NCBI RefSeq assembly: GCF_902459465.1
Contig: NC_047062.1
Span: 20,582,919 to 20,646,918 of the forward strand
Reading direction: 5' to 3'
Source of the DNA: Asterias rubens
Lineage: Eukaryota > Echinodermata > Asteroidea > Forcipulatida > Asteriidae
Length of the DNA: 64,000 bases
This document shows positions 45,984-57,859 of this stretch, piece by piece. Position 1 is the first letter of the stretch; the number at the start of each line of letters is the position of its first letter. The notes beneath the pieces were generated by a model. That model was not told the origin of the DNA, made no database searches, and worked only from the letters and a program-made list of their open reading frames with translations. The translations under genes were made by a program, and so were the position numbers.

Positions 45984-47803
45984 CAATGATTCACTTTGAA
46001 CTGTTTGGAGATGAATCGAAGAACGCTGTTCACTATTCCTCACAGTTGCATCAATGCTTATTGTGGATGCAACTCTTTGTTCTCTTTTCCTCCATTTGTG
46101 GGGATACTTCTGAAGATAGACAATCAAAACCAGTATGAAAAGAGATTTATTAATAATTAACAAATAAATACAGTTGGATTTTGTTTTACCCTTCACTCAT
46201 TAAAACTTTTGTAGAACGAAAAGCAGTAACCAATTTGTCCCCCTTTTTTATCGTTGCTTGAAACACGAGCAGTCCTTCATGCAAGCCAAGTACGCAGATA
46301 CCCACAGAAATACAATGTCTACAATGCCTACATGAAAGTTACCATTACCTCATTATTAAAGCACACACCAGTATAGTTGTGAAGTCCATTTTCAGCTTCC
46401 TGAACAAAATCCGGCTAAAAAAAAAAAGTTTACATGTAAAACTGCCTCAAATCCTATACACTACAACTTAAAAACCTTAAAACGCATAATGTAGAGGAGT
46501 GATAACATTAGTTCAAAAATACAATAACATCCTATAATGGGGACTTAAACGCATGAAAAATAGGGGAGAAGTTACAAATAATTATAGGTATATAAACTAT
46601 ACGAACTCAAAAGCAGAGGTTCTGACTGTATGTGGTCATTCAAGTTTACAATCCATGTAAAACTTTAACAATAAAAATATTTAAAATCCTACACACTTTA
46701 AAAACCTTAAAACACATAATGTAGATGAGGTAATCAAATTACTTAAAACAGTAGTGGAGTTCAAACACAAGGGAATTTAAGGGGAAAAGTTACCAAAAAT
46801 ATTATAGGCCTACAAACGAACTCAAAGCTAGAGATTCTGACTGGGATCATCAAAGCTTACATGTACAACTTTAACAATAGCAAAAGGTAGCATCATGTTT
46901 ACCCTAAAGGCAGTGGACACTATTGGTAATTACTAAAAATAATTATTAGCATAAAACCTTGCTTGGTAACGAGTAATGGGGAGAGGTTGTTAGTATAAAA
47001 CATTGTGAGAAACGGCTCCCTCTGGAAGTGCCATAGTTTTCGAGAAAGAAGTATTTTTCCACGAATTTGATTTCGAGACCTCAAGTTTAGAACTTGAGGT
47101 CTCGAAATCAACCAACCGCACACAACTTCGTGTGACAAGGGTGTTTTTTCTTTCATTATTATCTCGAAACTTCGACGACCAATTGAGCTCAAATTTTGTT
47201 ATTTCATGCATATGTTGAGATACACCAAGTGAGAAGACTGGTCTTTGACAATTACCAATAGTGTCCAGTGTCTTTAAATCATTATAATTTAAAAACCTTA
47301 AAAAACAAAATGAAGATGTGAGAAGAAATGAGAAAATCAAGTAACTTGAAATCAAGTAACTTGTTTGAGTATTTACCAGTAGTGTCCATTGCCTTTTGAT
47401 TAGCCTTTGAGGGGACTTCACCTGCTCGGGTTGAAATGCTGTGAGGCCTCAGTACATTTCATGTTGGCCTATACCATGGGTCCTTGTGCTTGGGCACTTT
47501 GAAACCGGTTCATTGTATTTTTCACAGTTTAGGCGGGATGGTCCTTTTATAAAGTTCCACCAGTTTTTACAGCCGGCCAGTACCTCCATTTTCTTTGCCT
47601 CTGCCTACTAACTACTTGCGCCCTTGGCTCACTCCGTATATCTTTCGTCGTAGGCCCTAGTCACGGTGTTCTAAAAACTTGCATGCCACTTTTGTTCACC
47701 CTGAAGTCAAAACTGTATCAAAACTGTATATCCTTACCTGTATCTGAAAATGCTGACAGAATGACCACATCGGCTTCAAACAGGCAACTTCAACCATGGA
47801 CAT
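45984..47803 (-). CDS. Uncharacterised multi-exon gene divergent from TATDN3
   Basis: Three minus-strand exons can be joined: 47803-47738 (ATG start, donor CAG|GTAAGG), 46414-46349 (acceptor T-run-AG|CCG, donor GAG|GTAATG) and 46109-45984 (acceptor ATCTTCAG|AAG, donor TTG|GTAAGT). Lengths 66, 66 and 126 bp are all multiples of three, every junction is phase 0, and the joined frame is open for 86 codons. The product starts MSMVEVACLKPMW, has a possible glycosylation site NYT, then a basic run HKWRKREQR. I recognise no domain. In human the gene divergent from TATDN3 is NSL1, but I see no NSL1 similarity. The 3' end is not found; a 375-bp MITE sits in the first intron. It could also be a non-coding transcript. 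Confidence 0.4.
46904..47277 (-). mobile_element. TTAAAG-family MITE, copy 12
   Basis: CTAAAGGCAGTGGACACTAT to ATAGTGTCCAGTGTCTTTAA, with internal stem GAGACCTCAAG / CTTGAGGTCTCG. A further 38-bp end fragment (ATTTACCAGTAGTGTCCATT) lies at about 47.36-47.40 kb. Confidence 0.88.
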
Positions 47804-48039
47804 TTTCGGAGGAAAGGTAAGGGAATTCCAAATTTCCCACGCTTTCTATTCCGCGGGTAATTATTTAAAAACGCGACACTCGGACCACGTTATCGTTTTG
47901 AGTAAAAAACAACACTTTTGCTGTAGCGCCCTCAAGAGTTACCCAGTGGGTAAGACACGTTGTGTTGTTTGTCAACAATTCACGTCCACAGCTGACACGG
48001 GCCGTTAACAACTCTGAACTGCAGCTAATTGGGCCTATA
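47804..48039. promoter_or_regulatory. Probable bidirectional promoter
   Basis: The 236 bp between the start codon of TATDN3 and the start codon of the divergent minus-strand exon chain. It contains GCGCCCTCAAGAG and no evident TATA box. A shared promoter is inferred from the head-to-head layout, which also exists for NSL1/TATDN3 in human. Confidence 0.4.
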
Positions 48040-51000
48040 ATGGCGTCAGATTTGTGCTACATCGATGCTCATTGTCACTTGTCAGCCAAAGACTTTGATG
48101 AGGTAACTATCTGTAATAGTTAGACCATGGTTAGACCGTCCAGGTAAGAGATAGAGAAACAGTCATGAGGAATACCGGTCGGCGGTGCACAGATAGATCA
48201 GTAGATGTTTACAAAAACTTTATATTATTATAATAAGGGCAATAACTAACCAACTACTACTACATGTACATACTAGTACTGCTACACCAACTAGCCCATG
48301 TATGCAGGTTGGACTCCTCCGTTACAGTGGCACTGACTGACGTCCTAGTACCACTCCAGGGCTATACACCAACCAATCCACAACAGGCGAGACCGATTTT
48401 TATGCTTGTCAATGGCCAGGCTAGGGAGTGGGGACACATTGAATTTGTTGTTATTTACATGAATATTTTTAAGGAATTGCGTCGTACTGCCGTTCATCGT
48501 GTTTATTTGATATTTGAACAACTGAAATTATTCTTTTTAAAAACAACCTTTACATGTCTTGTTAAAGTTGTGGTACATTACACACATAATATTTTGAAAA
48601 GGCCTTTAAAAAATTAGGCCTAAATAAATTACAGTAACATGAGATACAAACTGAATCATATTATACCTGCATTGTATTGTATGACTGAGCCTAGTTTCGA
48701 TAACATAACCCTCCTGCTGTCGACAGGAGCGTTACGTTGTCGCAACTAGACTGAGCCATGGTATTTTGTTGGTTAGGAAATGCTTTAGTCAAGGATGGAG
48801 CTAAGGTCAAAAGGTTGATGTCTTTGTAAACAGTCCGGGTTGATTTCCTATCTTCAGAGCAAGACAGTACTTTACCATCTATTTGTAACTGATCAAATTA
48901 AGAGGGTAGCTCATTTAAATCTAATAGTATACAGTATCCAAATTGTTTGATAAACATTTGAATTGATCAACATATTGTATTTATTTTTACAGGACATTGA
49001 TGATGTCATTGACAGAGCTAAAAAGGTACGGTTTGTATCCTTAAACAAATTTTAAAAAGTGTCTGAGTATTGGAACTTTGTTTTCTTTCCTCAAAACTTG
49101 AGTTCTATTTGATGAAACTATTGTTTGACAAAGAATACATGATTGGTCTGAATGAAAAGCTCACCTAGGGGTGGTCATGATCATAGCGGGTTTCAGTACA
49201 AATGGCAATTGACAAAATAAATAAGTGTCTATGATTTTACCTGGTTTCTGTCCTCAGGCTGGCGTGGGTGCGGTCCTCGCTGTTGCTGAACATCAAGAGG
49301 AGTTTGGTCGAATTCTCCAGCTCAGTGAACGGTTCACTGACTTTGTCATGCCATGCCTTGGTGTTCATCCTGTTCAGGTAAAGTGCTAGAGTGTCATGGT
49401 ATAATAAGCCTGTAGAGAATCCACTTGTCTTTTGAAAATCCTGAGCCGTGTTTCATGGAGCTGCTTAGCACAAAGATGAGATAAGTGCTACAAAATCATG
49501 CTTACCGGAATTTAAGGTGACCAGCCAAAAAATTAAAGTTGTTTTTGTGTGAGACTGCAAGTGTGAGTCTGAAGCTGAAATAGGAACTGTTAAAGATGCA
49601 ACATGTGAAAAATGTCTAGTCAAAGGAACTGTAGCAATTAAGAAACCAACGTCTAGGTTTTTAAACTTTGCCTGGTGGAAGTGTCAGGTGAGGTTTGCGG
49701 TAGCACCATGTGTAAATCTCTTTTGAGTAATCATGTTGGTTTTGAGTACGTTCTGATCGTCATCGATCGGAGCATACTGATTAAAAACTTTGAGTTGTCA
49801 ACCTCTGGTTCTTCTCAGAAGTCACACTTCTCAAAAGAGATGTACACATGGTGCTATCTTAAACCTCACCTGATGCAAATTAGAATAACAAATAAGCAAA
49901 AAAGTTATATATGCAATTAAAATGCTTATTTCAAACTCGTTTTCATTACAGGGGGATCCCAGTCACGAACAGAGAGGTGTGCGGCACTCAGACATAGAGG
50001 GCGCTCTTGAGTTCATTGAAGCAAACTGCAGTAAACTTGCTGCCATTGGTGAGGTGCGTTTTCCAAAAAATTTGTTTTTTTTTACTCTGGTGAGGGATTT
50101 TGGTTGTTGTTTGTTTTCACAAGGCAGACATTTTAATCAAGCAGGCCTGAAATGTTATCTTCTAGAGGGCAAGGCCATTTTCATTTTGCAAAGGCTTGTC
50201 ATCGGAAAAGCGGCAATAGGGCCAATAGTGAGGCAACATGGCCTCTATGTAATTCTAGGCCCGATACGTTTGTTGTTTCGCTGCCTATTTAGTTTACAAA
50301 TTAGTGTTGTGTGCCCTTCTCGACAAAACCACTACCCAAACTGAATCCCAACAAATTTGAACAAGATTAAATGCAAAGGTGTTCAAGACTGTCCAAAAAC
50401 AGATTTTAGTTAACAAAATAAATGATGGTCAGACTACAGCATTTAACTTTGTAAAATAGTAATCTCTCTCGCTTTGATGAGTGATTTTATAAACATTTTT
50501 TTTTTTTTTCCATTTTAGGTAGGGCTAGATTTTACCCCTCGGTTTGTGAAGAGTGATCAGGAGAAACAAGAACAGAGAGAAGTTCTAATCAGACAAGTTG
50601 AGCTTGCAAAAAGACTGGATCTTCCATTGTAAGTAGCTAAAAACTTCCATTCATTAATACCCCAGACAGTTTTGCTACTCCTATTGGTGGAGAGCGCGTC
50701 ACGTGGGGGTGTTTAAACAGTTGATAATGACCAGCTGGAGCTGTTTATAACCTTGCTGGCTTCCGCGTATCGGGTGCGCAAAGTGACGCGCACCAAAATT
50801 ATCACGCGGAACTCAATTCTTAGCTATTAGTAACAGCACTTATTCTAAGCGCGCGCGCGTGCGTACACACAACCCACGCGCATCAAACAGATTCTTCACA
50901 AAGTTTTTGATCAAAATATTTCAAACCTAAAATTTTCAATTGACAAAGTGTCTAATAATTGTATTTTTTTAAAGGTTTTTTAACAAAAGGGCTCGGGCCT

Positions 51001-53143
51001 TTATCACACAGCAACGATCCCGCCGGTTTTAAACGGCTGTTTAAGAACTTGTTGTACCCTTTTATTCCCTAATTTCAAATTAACTAACTCTAAATTTTTG
51101 GTTTCTGTGTTGAGCCATCAAAAGCCCTGTTTACACTGTATCTCTTATCCCTGTGGAATACAGCACTGGGGAGGGCTTAAAAAATACCCAAGGGTTTGAC
51201 CGCTTACCCCTACTCCAGAGCAGATGGGGCTTTTCTCATTTGCCGGGGTAGATCAGGGTAAAGCGTTCAAAGTCTGAAAAGCCCGGCCATCATTACTCAG
51301 GTTTGCCCCCTGTGCAATATGTGAAAAGGGCTAAAGATTTCAAACTTTCCGCCCTTCCAGGAACGTTCATTCAAGGTCTGCTGGGAGACCAACTATAAAT
51401 CTGTTGAAGGAGCACGGTGAGTGATGATGGAAGTTTGTGACAGTTGAATGTTCAGTAGTATTGTTTAGTCCTTTGGTGCTTGTTGGCTTGCTTGTTCATA
51501 GCAAAATCCCCCCCCCCTCAGAACCCGTGTCATCATGAGACACCCTCTGCCATTAAATCTTTAGACGCCCCTGTAACAATCCTGCAAATAAATGTTACCC
51601 CATGTGACTGTGCAAAAGAAAGCTCTATACACAGTACACTGAGTAATGGAATAGATGCTGTCTACTTGGGTAGGTTTCTTCCTTGGCATTGAATTACCCC
51701 AGTGGTATCATAACTACATTTATATCACTCTGTTTTCATTTCTCCTAATCTAGGTGCAGACAAGGTGCTATTACATGCCTTTGATGGTAAACCATCAAAT
51801 GCCATGGTCGGAGTGGAGTGTGGCTACTTCTTCTCCATACCGCCCTCTATTGTCAGGAGTGAACAGGTATATACGTGCAGTTTCACTTATCAAGTTATAG
51901 TACCATGTACCTGACTAAAGTACCATTCAAGTACCATTTTGATGGGACCCAGCTAGCAAAGTACTTGCACTCAAAGTCCATACTCGATACTTGACTGAAA
52001 ATGTACTTAGATTTGATTTCAAGTACTCCTAGTAAAAATATGTTTGTCTAACTTAAGGAAACAACCTGAAAATGTAAAATTTATTTTGTCTTAGATGTAG
52101 TCATGTTTAAAAGATGTTAATTGACTGCTACTTTAGAATTTCATTTACTAAATGTACCACTGGTATAAAGCTTGGTTCATACTTCACGCAAATTGCTAAA
52201 GTAAAGTGACATTGTTCAGTCACAACAATAAAACTGCATTTACGCGATTGTTTGCTTTATGTCATTTACTTTTGGGCTTTACTGCCTATTGTGGTTGACC
52301 CATTTGACCACAACAGCTTTTAAATTTGTGAGATTTTTGTTTATTACCATTCTTTGCTTCTTTAAAGATGTGTTTACAAACAATTTATTCTTTCTCAAAG
52401 AAGCAGAAACTTGTGAAGAGTCTTCCGATGGATAGAATACTTCTGGAAACAGACTCCCCAGCATTAGGCCCTGAAAGACAGGTACGTCTTATGTACATGT
52501 AGACTGGGCAACTCTATTTGCCAGAAGATCGGTGACAAAAACTCACGTGTGAAACAACATTTGTCTTTGTAGCGAAAACCAAGGATTAGGTGCAGAAGAA
52601 TTGCAAGATTGGGTGCCGAAAAACAGGCACATCTTTTACAAAACAAAAAACAATTTGCCTAGTTGTGTTTGTGTTCAAATACGAAGATGGACGCAACACA
52701 GACTGTGAAATTATATTTGTTTGTACATGCACTAAAACAAACAGTTTACCAGAAAATGACTTTTGTGACTATTTATCAAAAGTGATGGGTTACATGAGCT
52801 TTGATGTTCATATATTAATGTTAATGATTGGTTAGTTTCCCATCACCCAACTCATCATCAGCATGTATCAAAACTCCACACTATAATGTACACTCTTATC
52901 AAATTATGTCACTATTTCATTGCTCCTTATGCTGGTGTACTCAACATCTTTCCAACCTTATTCATTTTATTTATTCTTTTCTTGTTTTGTCGCACACAGA
53001 CTCGCAACGAGCCCAAGAATATCCACATCAGCTGTGATTACATAGCAAGAGTCAAGAACCTTACCCCTGAAGAAGTGATGAGAATTACCACAGAGAACGC
53101 TCTTAGACTGTTTCCAAAACTACGAAAATTACTTCATAGATGA
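48040..53143 (+). CDS. TATDN3: TatD-type metal-dependent hydrolase, TATDN3
   Basis: Putative deoxyribonuclease of the TatD family (TIM-barrel, two-metal hydrolase). Nine exons: 48040-48102, 48993-49025, 49258-49377, 49952-50053, 50519-50628, 51361-51416, 51754-51866, 52401-52481 and 53000-53143. All have GT/AG borders and compatible phases, giving 273 residues (human TATDN3 is 274). Metal and catalytic ligands are in place: H11 and H13 in DAHCHL, E106 in GEVGLD, H146 in NVHSR, H169 in LHAFDG and D217 in LETDSP. Other near-identical blocks are [29 protein letters not shown] and KQKLVKSLP. The ATG at 48040 gives the length and N-terminus expected for the family. The introns contain at least two repeat elements but no broken exon. 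I see no targeting signal. Its cellular substrate is not established from sequence. Confidence 0.97.
49441..49535 (+). mobile_element. Fragment of the AGAGCTGCTTAAGCA foldback family
   Basis: TTTCATGGAGCTGCTTAGCA and ATGCTTACCGGAATTTAAGG match the left part of the elements at 25.9 and 54.8 kb. It lies in TATDN3 intron 3. Confidence 0.5.
49685..49872. mobile_element. Hairpin element in TATDN3 intron 3
   Basis: Left arm 49685-49727 (CAGGTGAGGTTT ... AGCACCATGTG ... CTCTTTTGAG) pairs with right arm 49830-49872 (CTCAAAAGAG ... CACATGGTGCT ... AAACCTCACCTG). Arms are 43 nt with a few mismatches, loop about 100 nt. No coding potential. Confidence 0.8.
51124..51333. mobile_element. MITE-like element in TATDN3 intron 5
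   Basis: AGCCCTGTTTACACTG at one end and ATATGTGAAAAGGGCT at the other are loosely inverted; GGGGAGGGCT and GCCCGGCCATC lie inside. It ends 27 bp before the acceptor of exon 6, so the insertion is close to the branch-site region. Confidence 0.45.
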
Positions 53144-53435
53144 TGTTGACACTGACAGAGCAGATTGGGATAATGAATGTGGTTTTAGTTTTGCCCTACA
53201 CCAATGTTTTTTCTGCATAGACCCCTTGCACAATGCACCAGGGAGTCAAAATGAGTAAAAATGAATTGATTGACCCCCCACTCCCCAAAAGGAGGAAGTG
53301 ATAGACCCGCATTGTTCGGAGGCGTGTTTTGCTTTATGCAAGGGGTCTACTTTATAGGCCCTACTTGGTGCTTTGCAAGTCCTGCTGATGATACTAAATG
53401 TATGTAATACAGTTGTACACGTAACAAACAAACAA

Positions 53436-53441
53436 AATAAA
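53436..53441 (+). other. Polyadenylation signal of TATDN3
   Basis: AATAAA about 290 bp after the stop codon; a second AATAAA follows at 53482-53487. Confidence 0.6.
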
Positions 53442-53578
53442 ACAGTGCTCCGTGTGAGTATTGCATACTGGCTTTTAATTTAATAAAACTCATAATCTTT
53501 TTAAATTTACACTTGTTTACTTGACTGGTATTAATTTCATATGAACACAAAAAGTGCAAGCCTACCCACACACTTAAC

Positions 53579-53680
53579 CCCGGTTCATACTTCCTGTGAA
53601 CTTGAAGCCAATTTTGACGTCACATGGCTGTTTCACAGCGAATGTTTCGCAGGAGTTGAGCACAAGTCAACTAACGCAAC
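53579..53680. repeat. TTCATACTTCCTG-family repeat, partial
   Basis: CCCGGTTCATACTTCCTGTG starts it, then TGACGTCACATGGCTGTTTC and CAGCGAATGTTTCGCAGGAG. Related sequences occur at 52.17 kb (GGTTCATACTTCACGCAAAT) and as a full inverted element at 56.48 kb. Confidence 0.5.
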
Positions 53681-53838
53681 TCTTATGCAACTTCGAGGCA
53701 TATTTGTGTGGACCGTTATATTTTACTTTGAAAACAACTTTCTAACCATCGACTTCATAACAAACGTTTTCAAATGCTTTTCACCGGCCAAGTCGACCGA
53801 TCCAAACAGTCCCTTCAATAAGAGTATGTGTAAGAGCT

Positions 53839-54212
53839 TTAAAGCCATTGGACCCTTTCGGTAAACAGTGTTGTCCAAGGCCCACACTTTGTGTACCACA
53901 ACTTCTATATCAAATAACAAACCTGTGAAAATTTAGGCTCAATCGGTCATCGGAGTCGGGAGAAAACCACGGAAAAATCCCACCCTTGTTTCCGCGCGGT
54001 TCGCCGTGTCATAACACGTGTTTAAAATAAATCCGTAATTCTCGTTAACGAGAATTTATTTTGTTTTGCTGTTTTCTCAAAAAGTACAGCATTTCATGGA
54101 ATAATATTTCAAGAGAAGTCTTTCACCATTGCCTTCTGTAAACCCTGTAAGTTATTTGTAAATCTGTGAACTTTTTTTTTTTTTCTGAACCGAAAGGGTC
54201 CAATGGCTTTAA
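53839..54212. mobile_element. Foldback MITE with perfect central palindrome
   Basis: TTTAAAGCCATTGGACCCTT at one end and AAGGGTCCAATGGCTTTAAA at the other are perfect inverted repeats. The centre AATTCTCGTTAACGAGAATT (54037-54056) is a perfect 20-bp palindrome. It retains AAATAACAAACCTGTGAAAA, a string also found in the TTAAAG family, so the two families appear related. Confidence 0.88.
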
Positions 54213-54522
54213 AGGCAGTGGACACTATTGGTAATTACTCAAAATAATTATTTGCATAAAACCTTTCTTGGTGATGTGTAATGGGAAAAGGTTGATAGTA
54301 TAAAACATTGTGAGAAACGGCTCCCTCTGAAGTGCCATTGTTTTCGAGAAAGGAGTAATTTTTCATGAACTTGATTTCAAGACCTCAGTAATGATCTTGC
54401 AAGTTCGATGACCGATTGAGCTCAAATTTTCACAGGTTTGTTATTTTATGCATATGTTGAGATACATCAACTGTGTAGTAGGCTAGTCTTTGACAATTAC
54501 CAATAGTGTCCACTGCCTTTAA
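54209..54522 (-). mobile_element. TTAAAG-family MITE, copy 13
   Basis: Begins in the same TTTAAA that closes the preceding element and ends ATAGTGTCCACTGCCTTTAA. Shorter than other copies (314 bp) because the GAGACCTCAAG stem region is deleted. Confidence 0.9.
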
Positions 54523-54788
54523 ATAACTATATTACAGTGTACAGAGTTTTAGACTGGCATTCTGTGTGTACATGATTCGAAGTTAGAGTAGGTAAAAAAA
54601 ATATTATTACATGCATAGTACACATTGAAGGTAGGGTCATAGATTGGTTAGACGGCCCTGTTTGCCTCGTTTTGAAAGGGCAAGGGCACCAAGAAAATTT
54701 CTCTTTAGTTAAGGGCACCCTATGAGGAATATGAGGAAATTGTAAAGTTCTACTGGAGCATTTCAAAGGCACCAAGGCAATGACCAGT

Positions 54789-55030
54789 GCCCAATTTTAT
54801 AGAGCTGCTTAAGCAAAAAAGTTTGCTTAAGCAAACAAATCTTTGCTTTGTAAAATCAGATTACCGGCTAAGACTCCACTCAATTGTTATGCTAAGTAAA
54901 CTACAGCTAAATATTAATCACAAGCAATGTACATGGCATGAAATTTTTGCCAGTAACGTGTAAAATAAGCAAGCTATTTTCGTACTTAAGCATATTTTTT
55001 GCTTAAGCAGCTAGCTATGAAATTGGGCCC
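54789..55030. mobile_element. AGAGCTGCTTAAGCA foldback element, copy 2
   Basis: Left end GCCCAATTTTATAGAGCTGC + TTAAGCA, right end TGCTTAAGCAGCTAGCTATG + AAATTGGGCCC, inverted. Most compact copy of the family. Confidence 0.8.
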
Positions 55031-55453
55031 AGGGGGCATTGAGACAATAGCCTTCATTGCCTCCATGAAGAACATGTATCATGCCTGGACACAAATTAGT
55101 GACCACAACCTACTATTTGGTAAGAAGCACTGCAGCTGTTGATAGTGAACTTAGTGAAGACTTATTTGAGAAATGATTCCTTTTGATGAAGTAACTTAGT
55201 TTGGATAAGTTTTTGACCCCCAAACAGTTGAGTTTAAGAAACGATTCATGCATGAATCATTGGCTCAAATTTTTGAGGGTTGGTGTCCGGTTGCTATGCT
55301 ACAGCCAGAGATGAGGTTGGTACCAACTGACACCTCGCTTTAAACGTTGATGTATTCAGCTGAAACTTTCATGTGACTTTTATTGTCTCTTTTTTGAGAA
55401 TTTTGCTTTTAAACAAAAATTACCTCAACAAAAACCAATCTTTGACCCTATCC

Positions 55454-55826
55454 TTAAAGGCAGTGGACACTATTGGTAATTACTCAAAATAATTATCAGC
55501 ATAAAACCTTACTTGATAACGAGTAATGGGGAGAGGTTGATAGTATAAAACATTGTGAGAAACGGCTCCCTCTGAAGTGACGTAGTTTTCGAGAAAGAAG
55601 TAATTTTCCACGAATTTGATTTAGAGACCTCAAGTTTAGAATTTGAGGTCTCGAAATCAAGCATCTGAAAGCACACAACTTCGTTTTTTTTCTTTCATAG
55701 TTATCTCTTGACTCCGATGACCAATCGAGCTCAAATTTTCACAGGTTTGCTATTTTATGCATGTTGAGATACACCAAGTGAGAAGACTGGTCTTTGACAA
55801 TAACCAATAGTGTCCAGTGTCTTTAA
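55454..55826 (-). mobile_element. TTAAAG-family MITE, copy 14, intact
   Basis: TTAAAGGCAGTGGACACTAT to ATAGTGTCCAGTGTCTTTAA, with ACGGCTCCCTCTGAAGTGAC and internal stem CTCAAGTTTAGAATTTGAGG. Close to the copies at 43.2 and 46.9 kb, so probably recent. Confidence 0.92.
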
Positions 55827-57383
55827 TAGTTAATAATAATCAGCAACAAAAATAAAACAGTACAAATACATACCAAAGCAAAATTTCCACTTGGTAAAAA
55901 CATTACACAGAACTTAATCGCAATTTTTGTATAAACCATATAAGTGAATGAATGATATAAAAAGAATTTATGTAGAACACTAGAAAACGATTTTTGAGAA
56001 CATAAAGTGCGAAAATAAAAATTGTTGCTTTATTTGCATAGAATGAATATGAGTGCATTTAATAGAAACAAAAGTGTGTGCTGTGCACTAAATGAGTTTA
56101 AAAGTAAGAAATGAGTAAAGTAATATTTTGAAAAAGTACAAAATGTAATTGTTAAAAGTATAAAACTGACTGTGAAGTTAGTTGTAAAATAAAATACTGG
56201 CTTTGGTGGCATCGACCCAACAAAAGTTTGCAAAGAGTTCATTAAACTCTCCATTATCTCAAACCTATAAACTGTCCATTGAGTGATCTACTATGATCCT
56301 TCCCCGACCCAACTCCAACAAAATCCAACACCACAACTGACCTGCAGCCGATTTAACGAAATGTAAGGATTAATCCTATCTTGAGTTGGGATGAGTAACC
56401 TGTCCTAACTTAGTTCAATGCGTCCTAACGTCTTCGGATAAGAAACTGAACATGTCCAAAGTCTTAAGATTAATCCCAAGTTAAGCCAGCTTCATACTTC
56501 CTGCGAATGCGAAGCGAATTTTACTTCACAACTATCCTTTCACAACGATATTCACAAGTGAGTTGCCCAGAGCTGAACTGCTGCGAAATTCGTTGCGAAT
56601 TTGGTGACGTCAACATTCACTTCGCATTCGCATGAAGAATGAATCGGGATTTAGGAAGAGTTTGGTAAAATCAACGACTGATCCCGCAGCATCAGTTTTG
56701 TAGTGCAGTCCTCAATCCAGAACAAAATTTTTTAAAACAGGCACTTGGATGTTAAAGGTTTGGGTATGATTGAGACTACATAAACTTACAATTAGGAAAC
56801 TATTTGTTTGTGATGATTGGTGTAAATAGACCGTGCAAGTCTTGCCAGGATTCAAACATTTTTGGGACCACTTAGGCCCTATAGGTTCCTTGCACATTCC
56901 TTCAATGCGAAAAGAAAACAAACATTGAAACGTTTCCCAATGTTGGAATACGCACAAAATTTGCATTCTATATAGGAGTATCTCCAGGAGAGTATACTCA
57001 AAGGAAGTTAATTCCAGAATCTGCTATTAAGACATAATAGAAAATTCTTGATCAGCCAAATTGTACCTTTTCCCGGTGTTTAATAGTTAAGACGATCTGC
57101 AGTTTTCATGTCTTTGCTCCATTGTGTGACGCTGATTGTTGAATTCCTGGTGTAATACTGATGTTTGAATAAGGTTCAAATCCGATGAGATACTGGAAGC
57201 CTATCATAGGGGCTTAATAATGACGAACGGATAAAACGTGACGTTTGCACACAGCCCACTTATAACTTCTGCCAAAAGTGTAGTTAAATTTCTAGATGAC
57301 TGTAATCTGTAAATGAAATAAAACAATGAACAAGTTTTAGAAAAACACCAGTTTATGGTTCGATCGTGCTCAATATTTGGGAG
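55827..57383. other. Intergenic with one foldback element
   Basis: No gene recognised. It holds the repeat at 56.48-56.65 kb, preceded by AGGATTAATCCTATCTTGAG ... TAAGATTAATCCCAAGTTAA, which looks like a second small inverted element. TAATCC-type K50 homeodomain half-sites occur there but within repeat DNA. Confidence 0.4.
56484..56650. mobile_element. TTCATACTTCCTG foldback element, full copy
   Basis: CAGCTTCATACTTCCTGCGA + ATGCGAAGCGAAT at the left is mirrored by ATTCACTTCGCATTCGCATG + AAGAATGAATC at the right. Confidence 0.7.
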
Positions 57384-57859
57384 TGTACCCTGCTCCTAGA
57401 ACTATGAATGAGGTTTGAGCGGAGACGATAGCGGAACGAACCTCATAGTTCTAGAGGTGTCATCAGGACACTTCGTATCTTTGCCACTGCGTACCCTGGA
57501 CACTTTATACCTTTGCAAGGTTGGACACTTCGTACCTGAGACACTTTTTACCTTCTTACAATATACTTCGCAACTTACAATACAAGACACTTCGTACCTT
57601 CTTCGAGACACTTCATACCTCGTACTAAATCAGGATTTCCGCATTGTTTATGATTATTGTGTGCTTTGTAATCAGATGATTATGAAATAACTCGAGTGAG
57701 GGTACGAAGTGACTCAGCTGATAGTCACTTCGTACCCCGCCTATGGTATGAAGTGACCAACTTGGTTACGGTTTACGGTACGAAGTGTCCAAAAGGTACA
57801 AAGTGTCCAGGGTACGAAGTGGCAAAGGTACGACATCCGTTCTAGGAGTAGGTGTACCC
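57384..57859. mobile_element. Large foldback element with internal TTCGTACC repeats
   Basis: Ends GTACCCTGCTCCTAGAAC and GTTCTAGGAGTAGGTGTACC are inverted. The left arm carries at least five direct copies of GGACACTTCGTACC-like text, the right arm matching GGTACGAAGTGTCC copies. CTTTGCCACT, GCGTACCCTGGACACTTT and GGACACTTCGTACC follow each other in mirrored order. GGGTACGAAGTGACT (57700-57714) and AGTCACTTCGTACCC form a perfect 15-bp stem with an 8-nt loop. Non-coding. Confidence 0.85.

Noticed and set aside
47796-48008. Plus-strand ATG frame just upstream of TATDN3
   Set aside because: Overlaps the better supported minus-strand first exon and does not join TATDN3 in frame through visible splice sites; TATDN3 already has a family-typical start.
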